Shown here piece after piece: positions 1-7,247 of a stretch of 36,597 nucleotides of DNA. Source of the DNA: Xanthoparmelia taractica (Eukaryota > Ascomycota > Lecanoromycetes > Lecanorales > Parmeliaceae); NCBI GenBank assembly GCA_033085395.1, contig JANQBS010000348.1, positions 1 through 36,597 of the forward strand, written 5' to 3'. The position numbers and the translations under genes are program-made. A model generated the notes under the pieces. The model worked only from the letters and a program-made list of their open reading frames with translations, had not been told where the DNA came from and ran no database searches. Position 1 is the stretch's first letter. Every line of letters begins with the position of its first letter.

Positions 1-77
<77 letters not shown>
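1..77. repeat. (TC)n dinucleotide microsatellite
   Basis: An uninterrupted TC run fills the first 77 bases and continues beyond the window edge, so its full length is unknown. On the other strand it is a (GA)n tract. Such tracts are common in fungal intergenic DNA and vary in length between strains. No coding potential. Confidence 0.98.
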
Positions 78-78
<1 letters not shown>

Positions 79-860
79 GGAAGAAATAATACCCATGTCC
101 CCTGCCCTGTTTAGTTACCTTGGGCTCTTTGGTGTATTTCAGCTAGGTACCTTAACTTTTGCGTGTCGTGTATGAGGTATGAGGTACTGGTACGGTATTT
201 TCCCTTTTTTCTTTGAGTTGGGGCAGGATGGTTCTTGTTGTTTGGATATAGATATGTGTTATGGTGGTAGTGAGTAGGTGGAGAGGGATGGGGGAGGGAG
301 GGAGTATGATTTTTTTTTTTGAGGGGGTGGGGGTAGGATTTTTGAAGTTTGAGGAGTGCTGATTTATATCTGTTCTGGGACCTCAGCCGTTTGTTTCTGG
401 AGCTAGGAAGGTTGTACTATTCGCTAGGTGAAATGACATATTGGTGAAGGAGAATTGTATATATACTGCTCTTTAGATATGCCGTATTGAAGAAATAATA
501 GAGAGGGGAGGATCCCTGCGAAACGGAACGGTGTTTATAGGGTACGAGCATTATGCCATTATTCTCCAGATATTTCTTCAAGATTATAGGGAAAACTCAC
601 GCGAAAGCACTTTTAATACTGTTTTATTCGTGTCACTATCCAGTATCGTTCGAATTATCTCCGATGTTAAAGAGCTTAGGGTATCTCATCTCTGTTATAC
701 TATGCTCCTAACACGCCCGACCTCCCCTTGAATTTCTCGACTTTTTAGACTTGCCACCTCCAAATCCACAGATGGACAATCTCCAAGAGCCATAAGATGG
801 AGTCCTGGCTGGAACGGGTGCAAAACTCCCTCTTTTCCTCCCGCCCGCCACGGTCTTCCT
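78..860. other. Intergenic region, no supported gene
   Basis: Normal-composition DNA with G/T-rich stretches and homopolymer runs at about 250-350. The longest frame (531-731, 66 codons) has no recognisable motif and is not supported. The stretch ends at the stop codon of the minus-strand kinase gene, so its right end probably contains that gene's 3' untranslated region. CA and TG dinucleotides are frequent, so there is no RIP signature. Confidence 0.7.
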
Positions 861-2163
861 TTAGCTGTGGACTGTGATCCGTGCACCTGTCACCGAAGGA
901 TCTTTGTCTCTGTCGTATTTGCCAAGCCCTTCGAGCGGTGCGTACTTCTCGCAGAGATAGCACATGTCATTGTACGCCCTGCCCGGAATGTTAGTCGGCT
1001 GTACGATGTCTAAGCTCCTGTCTCATGGAGGTAACATACGTCTGCCGCGTGATGTTGTCAGGGTGGCCACCCGAATAGTTGAGATTGTACTTGAGGCTGT
1101 AAAGTCTGTTTCGATCGTCCCATTCGACTACGGGTTCTGCTGCATCGTAGTTCATCCGGTAGTTTATGGCATACACATCTGTTCGGAAAAACTGACCCCA
1201 TTGACATCTCCAAATTCCGAGCTCCATCTCGTTGTGGGCATAGTACGAGCCCGCATCGTACAAGATCACGTCTCCAGTCGCAAGAACTGTGCCTACGTTG
1301 CCTGGTATTGGACGTCAGGGAGGGGGTTTCTTTCGCACGTGGGACCTCGACGAACACTTACCTTCCCAGCAGTCACCGTGGATTAGACTCGGCTTCAGCT
1401 CGCGGCCTTCCGATTGCAAAATGCCGAGCAAGCGTGGGATGACCCTATTAATGACTTGCTGGGCCGCAGCTTCCAATTCTGGCCACGTGCCGTTGGATTC
1501 GGCGTCGAGTTTCAGAACGCCCCGCAGTAGCTTCGCAAAAAATGTCGCCCAACTCGCTTCCCAGGCGACGGTGTGTGGCAGCTTGCCATCGCATGTGGTA
1601 ACAGGGAAGCCGAACATGCCGCATGGCGACTGGCTCTTACGGTGCATCTCTGCCAGCCGGGCGGTGAATTGCACGGGCTCGGGAGCTGAGGTTTTCATAT
1701 CTACAAACTCCGAGAGGAAGAAATAGGTAGCGGGTGAACCGTGTTTGTACTTTCCCCATCCGTGAGGAGTGGGTACCAAATTCGGCATGAGCGCGTGGAT
1801 CGCAGTGATAGAGGTGTATTCGCCAAGCATCATCGTCCTGCCGTGGTCCTCGCTTGCACACTATGGTGAAGTTATTCACGGCGCGGTCGCAGCGTTGGGG
1901 TATGGCTTATGTTCAGACCTTCAGAAAGTATCGTTTCGGTGTCCCATCTGGAAGCACGGCTGAGATTTTGCATGTGATGGTCCAGACAGAGTAGGCATAA
2001 GCTTCTGCTGAAACTACCTTTGTACCTAGAGGCATGGCTAGTAGTATGAATCAGTATATGTTCTTGGGCAATTGGTGTAGAAGCTACCGTCGAGTACAGC
2101 CTCGTCCAAAGGGAAATTGCCCTGGATGCCTTTGAGACTGTGACTTGCAGCAAGGCTCCCCAT
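861..2163 (-). CDS. Fructosamine-3-kinase-like protein, five exons, intact
   Basis: Coding exons on the minus strand are 2163-2088, 2037-1919, 1860-1362, 1301-1040 and 978-861, giving 1,074 nt and 357 residues. All four introns (50, 58, 60, 61 bp) are GT-AG, and intron 4 has a good branch site (GACTAAC). The splices restore one frame and remove every in-frame stop. The ATG at 2163 lies in a good context (ACCATGG). The protein fits the fructosamine kinase / aminoglycoside phosphotransferase fold: YFLK with likely ATP-binding Lys65, Glu79 in GEYTS, the catalytic loop HGDCWEGN (226-233, Asp228) and the metal-binding DAG (Asp247). The C-terminal WDDRNRLYSLKYNLN and LTRQTAYNDM-like blocks are typical of the fungal family. 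These kinases phosphorylate ketoamine sugars on glycated proteins, leading to deglycation; the substrate here is inferred. No signal peptide is seen, so it is probably cytosolic. Its only anomaly is its position a few kb from a RIP-degraded transposon nest. Confidence 0.9.
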
Positions 2164-2180
2164 GGTTCAAATCGTCGGTC

Positions 2181-2294
2181 TAGAGGCTTGGATCAGTCCA
2201 AAATGAAGCTATTTAGACGGTCCGTAGTCCGTTCAAAGGGTTAGACGGTCCAAACCACTAGTTCATGGTCCGGACTACTGGTCCATAGCCTCTA
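2181..2294. repeat. Small inverted-repeat element in the kinase 5' flank
   Basis: The ends are imperfect inverted repeats: left TAGAGGCTTGGATCAGTCC, and right, read on the other strand, TTAGAGGCTATGGACCAGT. Both are bordered by TA, so a TA-duplicating MITE-like insertion of about 110 bp is plausible. It contains the direct repeat TTAGACGGTCC twice (2213-2223 and 2241-2251). It starts 18 bp upstream of the kinase start codon and so probably forms part of that gene's leader or promoter. A palindromic regulatory array is the alternative. Confidence 0.5.
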
Positions 2295-2451
2295 AGGCCT
2301 CCATAGCCCTATCCTCTTTCGTATTGTTTACAATAATATAGAGATGTTCTGCTATAAAGACTCCCAAAAGATATAACTTATAAAACATCCACAGCTTAAA
2401 GGTCGGACTCTTGTTGTTATTCCGCTGGCCTGAAATAGTGTGCATAGCATC

Positions 2452-2465
2452 AAAACGCGCGTTTT
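2452..2465. promoter_or_regulatory. 14 bp perfect palindrome, possible factor site
   Basis: AAAACGCGCGTTTT is a perfect palindrome about 290 bp upstream of the kinase start. It could bind a dimeric transcription factor, but no specific factor can be named and the sequence could be fortuitous. Confidence 0.25.
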
Positions 2466-2501
2466 AATTTCGCAGATTTCGAACGCCTTCTTTAGATGTC
2501 T

Positions 2502-2960
2502 TACTTGTATTCCCTGGGATATGCAACATTAGGGCTAGGGCTAGATTAGAATTTCGACGTTTTTAAATTTATCTTGATATATCTATCTATATAGAACGTT
2601 CTAACTAATATTCTAGATTTCTATATACTTTATACTTATCAATAGTAATAAAAAAAGTGTATTCTACCAAGATATATTGTCACGGTTTTGGCATGTGCTC
2701 TCCGAATGCCAAGCCCGATGTGGATCAATGTTGCTCCGGAGAAGAGTTTTCAGAGCATTCGTAGCATATTTGAACAATGGAAGCAGTCAATCCCACTACA
2801 CGTCCATTCGTTCGTGACATATATCGAGTTTACTACAATATTGAAGTTATGATAATAATAACCCTAGCCCTAACTATACTATCAGCGTTAGAAATTTATC
2901 TAAGCCCTAGCCCTAATGTTGCATATCCCAGGGAGTTGCATATCCCAGGGAATACGAGTA
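2502..2960. mobile_element. MITE-like inverted-repeat element with TTAGGG-like arms
   Basis: The left arm begins TACTTGTATTCCCTGGGATA and continues through TGCAAC into TTAGGGCTAGGGCTAG. The right arm ends with its complement, with TACTCG at the tip, and carries a tandem duplication of about 17 bp (GTTGCATATCCCAGGGA twice). The two tips differ by one C/T transition. Outside the tips GTCT occurs on both sides (2498-2501 and 2961-2964), a possible 4 bp target duplication. The interior is AT-rich and codes for nothing. A 142 bp LTR-like element is nested inside at 2678-2819; without it and its target duplication the element is about 312 bp. The superfamily is not recognised. Confidence 0.65.
2678..2819. 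mobile_element. 142 bp LTR-like element (family F), copy 1
   Basis: The element begins TGTCACGG and ends CGTGACA, with TG..CA ends and a 7 bp terminal inverted repeat. It is flanked by the perfect 5 bp duplication TATAT (2673-2677 and 2820-2824). Those traits fit a solo LTR of a small LTR retrotransposon. A second copy at 34958-35099 has the same length, about five differences and its own duplication. Neither copy shows RIP. No internal region or partner LTR is nearby, so solo LTR or TRIM-like derivative is an inference. Confidence 0.8.
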
Positions 2961-3044
2961 GTCTGAAGCTAGCCAGTAGATCATGCGTCGAGAGGCTTAT
3001 ATAGCGTGAAGGGGGACTGTGAAGAGGGACTGTCCCGAGTGGAG

Positions 3045-3398
3045 TTAAACGCCGTATTCGATATCGAGTCCCAGTACTATGCTAATGTTTCCGTTAAAAC
3101 CGCATATATAATCGTCAGCCAGCATAGCCAAGTCTTTATATTTCTGTGAGTATAAGGTCTCAATAACGACGAAGAGATATTGAGAATCGGCGCGTGCAAA
3201 GGAGACGTCTAATGTGTGCTTGGGATATCTCTTATCGATGTAATCATATCCGTATAGATAAACGTCCGAGGTAGACTCTAATCTAACCAGATCAACAATA
3301 ACTGCAACTTCTTTGTCCCCACGAGCAACGTTTTCCAGCTACGACCAGATCTCTCAAACGATAAGCTCTATAAATATATCATGAGTAGATATTGACAT
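3045..3398 (-). pseudogene. Remnant of a PD-(D/E)XK nuclease-like fungal protein
   Basis: One frame runs 117 codons from ATG at 3398 to TAA at 3045. It is interrupted only at codon 15 (TGA) and codon 20 (TAG), both explainable by a C-to-T change in an Arg or Gln codon. The remaining protein looks coherent: LENVARGDKEVAVIVD, then HTLDVSFARADSQYLFVVIE, then YSQKYKDLAMLADDYI and a GLDIEYG tail. The order Asp64 (LDVSF), Glu80 (VIET) and YSQK resembles a PD-(D/E)XK-type core found in many uncharacterised fungal proteins. This assignment is from pattern memory. The protein probably continued past the TAA. No promoter or intact 5' part is seen. Confidence 0.45.
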
Positions 3399-4480
3399 TC
3401 TAACAATGAACAAAGACGTATATGAAGACCAGTCGAACCTTGCGCCCACATTGATCATGATTAATGCTTATACCTTTACAAAAGTAGAAGGGATCTATCC
3501 GCTTACCGAAGCTTACCTAACACGTAGTTATACAGTGATTTCTTTCTTTCTAGCATCGACCACAGTGACTTATGCTCTTCCGTGTTAATTTGAACACCGT
3601 TCAAGATTTCACCTTCAGCCCTTTATGATATAAGATCAGAAAGTCAAGGAGACTATTAACTCTCTTCGACGATGCGATTGTCTAAGAGGATAAACTTGCT
3701 CGAGGACCCTAATTTGAGGAAAAGATAGCTCGTAACGTTCCCCTACTGGTTTTCGATGGATTGTGGAAAGACTGAGACGAGGTGAGTCTCTTTTGTTCAA
3801 GCATTGTGGGACCTGAACGAGCTATCATTCGCTTCGCAGTTACAATGCGATATAGATAATCGTCGATGCAAGAAGTTGAGAGCGACGTTTATGCTAGATT
3901 AAGAAGGTTAAAGCTTAAATGCTCCTCCGGGATTAGGCCAGAAAGGAGCTAAGACTGCTCGCAAAAGACAAAATCTGAATAGCAAATCCAGCCACGTACT
4001 ATGATCACATTGTCTACAACTATAATCTCGGATCTTCGACCGCCTCTATGCATGACGCAGGGCCAGCTTATGCTCGCGCCCATTATGTACAGTACGATTG
4101 AACGGATCTGCCAGTCCGAGCTTGGATAGGTCACTCGCTCCCGCATTTAATACGAATTGTATGACTCGATAACCACTACGCCTTGCTGTACTGTCGTCTA
4201 TGAGTTTTTCTCTGTTAAGATTATCTCTTAAGCGTAAAAGCTTATCCCCCGATATTTATATCTAAGGGTGTCGAAGACAAATAGTACCTTATTCCTGCCG
4301 AAGAGATATCGTTAGTGCCTATCCCCGGTTTCTTCATTAGATCAAAGTTAACGCTTCTGCTTAGGTTATCAACCATCGCATATATATCCTCGGCAATCTT
4401 TGGGCTGCATTTACTCCTCTTTGTTTCACATCTCTACGTAGAAGGTCACTGGGGACGTCTTAATGGCATTCGCTGACTTC
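3399..4480. other. Degenerate stretch, no supported gene
   Basis: Moderate GC with many stops in all frames. Frames at 3406-3588 (+), 3845-4231 (+, five stops) and 3949-4146 (-) can be followed but none shows a recognisable motif, and the number of stops is about what chance predicts. It is probably eroded coding DNA linked to the neighbouring broken genes, with light RIP, but this cannot be demonstrated. Confidence 0.5.
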
Positions 4481-4755
4481 TAGCAGCGCAGTCATTCCAC
4501 CTATACTCTATACGCACCGTAATTCCAAGGAAGAGGCTCTGGAAATACATCATCACTTGAGGCTCGAAATTGAACAAATATCTCCGTCGACACTCTTTAC
4601 ATCCGACTTTCACCTTGGACTCCTTCAGAGGTCAAACGAGCCGTTGTCTACCTGTCGCTGCGGAATATAGCACCGTGTCAGAGCTGTGACGAGCTGTCGT
4701 TCGGGGCAGAGCCGGAAGCTAAGGAACCGGACCGAGACCAAGTCTATCAAATGAG

Positions 4756-5433
4756 ATGGGCTGCAGTCTCACTAATCATTATATTGCAACCCTTTGCGAA
4801 CAACGCTGCCTAGTCTCTGCAGAGAAAACTGCACGCCAAGCAGTAGCGAACTGTAAAGACTTGGACGAACAGGGTCTAAGTCGACAAGGCCTAAAGATGT
4901 TCAGATCTTTACAACTCGCGTTAGCAAAAACGCTCATCTGCCATGCGTTGGTCGAAACAGTCGATAGTCGAAGAGACACCGAAAAGATGGACCAGTGGCT
5001 GGTGGAGTCTGAACGCTTGTACGAGGGGATGAAGGAAGAATACAAATTGATTAAGAGACGTGGAGAGGGCACTTGGGGCTCCGAATTGGAGTATTTGAGG
5101 GTCTGCAGTGGAAGAGCTTTAGTCTCACACCTGGCGAACCGCTTGACCGAAGCTCATGATCGCTGGGAGGATGCCCGCGAGCTTGCACAGGTTTGTAAAG
5201 ACAAGGTCACAAGATTCGTCCCTATGATCATCGATTATTGCGATTGTGATATCGGTATGAAGCTTGGTAGATTGGGAGAAGCGAAGACACTCCTAAAGCG
5301 GGCGAGACACTGCTTCAGAGAAGTAGGACGGGAACATTGGTGGACAGGACTAGGAACCTTTTTGCTCGACTGGCTCAAGGCATCGATTACGGAGGGTGGC
5401 ATAGATACTGGGAAAGATATCATGCCAAAATGA
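4756..5433 (+). CDS. TPR-like helical protein, probable fragment
   Basis: This is an uninterrupted 225-codon frame from ATG at 4756. The product is rich in helix-forming charged and alanine residues, without signal peptide or membrane segment. It shows spaced helix pairs of the TPR kind, such as AEKTARQAVANCKDLDEQG, LVESERLYEGMKEEY and GRLGEAKTLLKRARHCFREV. The C-terminal REVGREHWWTGLG block resembles TPR tails of large fungal proteins, from memory. A second frame (about 4632-4810) reads in protein-like fashion up to QMRWAAVSL just as this one begins, so the ORF is likely the 3' part of a longer gene broken by a frameshift or joined by an unrecognised intron. It lies between a nuclease-like remnant and NB-ARC/TPR scraps, which supports a decayed multi-gene locus. 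Exact function is unknown. Confidence 0.5.
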   Translation: MGCSLTNHYIATLCEQRCLVSAEKTARQAVANCKDLDEQGLSRQGLKMFRSLQLALAKTLICHALVETVDSRRDTEKMDQWLVESERLYEGMKEEYKLIKRRGEGTWGSELEYLRVCSGRALVSHLANRLTEAHDRWEDARELAQVCKDKVTRFVPMIIDYCDCDIGMKLGRLGEAKTLLKRARHCFREVGREHWWTGLGTFLLDWLKASITEGGIDTGKDIMPK

Positions 5434-5570
5434 ATTTGTCGGTTCTCACTTCCCACTTCTGACCCTTTGTTATTTGAATATAGCATGCATCACGGTGATC
5501 GCATAGAGGTTCTTGCCGTACGAGGGTTAGGGACAAAAGTCGTTGCACACTTAGCGGGGTTGGTGTTCCT
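5434..5570. other. Short spacer between gene fragments
   Basis: Ordinary composition. Overlapping frames on both strands here carry no motif. It separates the TPR-like ORF from the opposing NB-ARC scrap. Confidence 0.4.
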
Positions 5571-5765
5571 TTACAGCCTTGGGATCGTCGATACATACGA
5601 GCCTGCAAGACAAACAGCCAAGGCAAGACATCCTAAATCCCGAATCATCGATTCAACTTCTGCTTCCGTCTCCGATGCTTTATCGTTGACTTTTGAGATG
5701 TGAGAAGATGCTAAATCACGGCTGGTGATCTCAGATGCGTTGATTGGTCGGTCTGGTCCAGCCAA
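5571..5765 (-). pseudogene. NB-ARC (STAND NTPase) C-terminal scrap
   Basis: The minus-strand frame ends ESMIRDLGCLALAVCLAGSY followed by VSTIPRL and TAA. The segment LGCLALAxxLAGSYVxxxPRL is a characteristic block at the end of the NB-ARC ATPase module in fungal NB-ARC/TPR proteins, where it contains the GLPLA-like helix of plant and animal relatives. Only this piece is left: no P-loop or Walker B is visible, and the LPEY segment that normally follows is missing. It points away from the plus-strand TPR repeats that start beside it, although in an intact NLR-like protein both belong to one chain. This implies an inversion or two different donor genes. Confidence 0.6.
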
Positions 5766-6190
5766 TTAGACGAGTATTATCGAGGCAATTGGGTATTTTT
5801 GATAACACACAAGGCCGATATGAGGCTGCTAGCACCCGCCTTTCTGTTGCTCTGGATCTAGAAAGAAACACGCTGGGAGTGGAACATCCAGACACGTTGA
5901 GCAGCATGGCCAACCTGGCATCAGCATATCGAAATCAGGGACGGTGGGATGAGGCCGAGACGCTGGACGTGCAAGTGATGGAGACGAGAAAGAGAGTGCT
6001 GAAAGAAGAGCATCCAGACACGCTGACCAGCATGGCCAATCTAGCAGCAACGTATCGGAATCAAGGACGGTGGGATGAGGCCATCGAGTTGATTCAGTTT
6101 GTCGTTAATCTTCGTACATAGACTATTAAGCCAAATCATCCAGATACGCTTGGTGCAGTTAATTTATTGAATGAGTGGTCAAGGACTTGA
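5744..6190 (+). pseudogene. Kinesin-light-chain-type TPR repeats of an NLR-like protein
   Basis: The frame has 42-residue repeats of the type EHPDTLxSMANLAxxYRNQGRWDEA, with HPD at frame residues 48, 90 and 132. This is the TPR_10/TPR_12 array that follows NB-ARC in fungal STAND proteins and acts as the sensor or scaffold. The frame begins without an ATG; the first Met is inside a repeat. TAG at 6119-6121 interrupts it, and the third repeat (NHPDTLGAV) continues in the same frame to TGA at 6188, so the TAG probably replaced CAG (one RIP-type change). The upstream RRVLSRQLGIFDNTQGRYEA matches the linker usually ahead of these repeats. Fragment, not functional. Confidence 0.75.
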
Positions 6191-6611
6191 AATTATTTTT
6201 ACTTGTTGTAAAGTGACTTTGTCAACTTTTCAAAGCATTCAAGCCCTTATGCCAAGTCTGAATCGCTGTCAGCTCAACACTTTACCCTATTATGAAACAT
6301 ACAACCTCTCAGTCGCCGGTCTTCCATCCGCCATAGCCTGCGGGCTTTCCGCCTCCTCCAACACCGGCGGAGGTTCCCTCCCCGTCGATACAGGTACATC
6401 CGACAACACCACCAATACTACATCCACCGAAGAAAGGGGCAATGGTGGGCCACGTGGGGAGAACCGAGAAAAGCGACCACGGATCAAGAAATCTTTTAAA
6501 CCGGAAACAACAGAAGCAGATCCGAATGGAATTCAATGGCTGACTCGACAACTCATCAATAGTCTCGAGCAGAGCGTCAAGGACGACGTCGCCATCCTGA
6601 AGCTCGAATAG
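6171..6611 (+). CDS. Hypothetical low-complexity ORF, doubtful
   Basis: This 146-codon frame starts near the end of the TPR remnant. It has a Ser/Thr/Gly-rich middle (SNTGGGSLPVDTGTSDNTTN), a basic segment (REKRPRIKKSFK) and an amphipathic C-terminus. A competing frame over the same DNA (from ATG at 6292, one TAG) reads as a proline-rich peptide (PPPPTPAEVPSPS). Which of the two was ever translated cannot be decided. No family is recognised. The stop overlaps the start of the 170 bp direct repeat, so the 3' end may be truncated by it. Confidence 0.3.
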   Translation: MSGQGLEIIFTCCKVTLSTFQSIQALMPSLNRCQLNTLPYYETYNLSVAGLPSAIACGLSASSNTGGGSLPVDTGTSDNTTNTTSTEERGNGGPRGENREKRPRIKKSFKPETTEADPNGIQWLTRQLINSLEQSVKDDVAILKLE

Positions 6612-6773
6612 TGAGACTATGGGTTAGTGTGTCTCATGATCCAGCCCCTGTTCCAGATGCATGCGCACATGCGGGGAACACGTGTCTTCGAGAGCACTAT
6701 ATGTATGGGTCTCACATTATTAGTTGGCTCTTTATTCGAATTCTTCTCACTTAGAGCAATCGTATTCTTTTAT
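6604..6773. repeat. 170 bp direct repeat bracketing the nest, left (unmutated) copy
   Basis: This copy aligns without gaps, at an offset of 28,597 bp, to 35201-35370. From about 6618 on, every one of more than 35 differences is C here and T there, or G here and A there; the right copy is thus a RIP-mutated version of this sequence. The left copy retains normal composition and marks the edge of the AT-rich nest. It may be the terminal repeat of element D, with the direct repeats expected of PAT/Ngaro-type tyrosine-recombinase elements, or an older solo insertion. TGAGAC at 6612 and GTCTCAC at 6709-6715 are noted, but no clear LTR end could be fixed. Confidence 0.75.
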
Positions 6774-7063
6774 AATCTTCATTTAACTAATTCTAAATTA
6801 TTAAATATCTATATATTAAATTAGCATATATTCTTCTTATTTTATTCACATCTATATTTATTTTAATTTTTTTAATTATCTTATTCTTCTTACGTTATAA
6901 TTATCGCTATTAAACGCTTTAAGATATTTAAAGAATATTTAAAAAGATCTTTAATAGGCTTTAGACGCTTATAAAGATTATCACACTCTTTTTCTTCTCT
7001 CGCTTCGCTCGATCTCGTAGAAATAAATTTATAATATCGAAGACACTCTTCTTAGAGACTCTT
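6774..7063. other. RIP-degraded DNA, probable left piece of element D
   Basis: AT-rich DNA with CA/TG loss between the 170 bp repeat and the left LTR of element A. No coding motif can be read. Element A interrupts it, so it should join directly to 23511 in the pre-insertion allele and would then be the leader or gag start of element D. The last five bases (CTCTT, 7059-7063) are the left target duplication of A. Confidence 0.5.
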
Positions 7064-7247
7064 TGTTATGAGCATAACCCATCGGATCTCCGGATCCGAT
7101 CCTTTCTAGTTCCTGCTTGGCTAGATCCTAAAAGAAGCTGCCAAGCTACTACTGAAAGGAGCTGCCAAGCTACTAGTACTTAGCTAGATAGCTAGATCTC
7201 GCTGAGAAGAAATTATCATCCTTTCAACTCATGACTTGACCATAACA
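7064..7247 (+). repeat. Element A 5' LTR (184 bp)
   Basis: TG..CA termini with inverted TGTTATG/CATAACA ends. It retains fairly normal composition, with ATCTCCGGATCCGAT and a repeated AGCTGCCAAGCTACTA-like block. It aligns end to end with 23322-23505, differing mainly by transitions. Confidence 0.9.

Noticed and set aside
531..731. 66-codon plus-strand frame near the left edge
   Set aside because: No motif and no start context; typical of chance frames in intergenic DNA.
964..1386. 140-codon and neighbouring frames opposite the kinase gene (964-1386, 1289-1726, 1769-1963)
   Set aside because: Antisense shadows of the spliced minus-strand kinase, which has coherent motifs and splice sites.
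1872..2153. 93-codon minus-strand frame
   Set aside because: Reads through two kinase introns in another frame; the spliced model explains this DNA better.
2164..2173. GGTTCAAATC, similar to a tRNA B box
   Set aside because: No T-stem pairing around it and no A box or cloverleaf upstream.
2531..2545. Telomere repeat array (TTAGGG-like)
   Set aside because: Only about two irregular units (TTAGGGCTAGGGCTAG) mirrored in the other arm; part of an inverted repeat, not a telomere.
2777..3004. 75-codon frame
   Set aside because: Crosses the end of the 142 bp element, its TSD and the right arm of the inverted-repeat element, so it cannot be a gene.
3845..4231. Plus-strand frame with five TAA/TAG stops as a RIPped gene
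   Set aside because: Five stops in 128 codons is about the chance rate and no motif is recognisable.
6627..6824. 65-codon plus-strand frame
   Set aside because: Lies within the 170 bp direct repeat and the RIP boundary; hydrophobic end is AT-rich noise.
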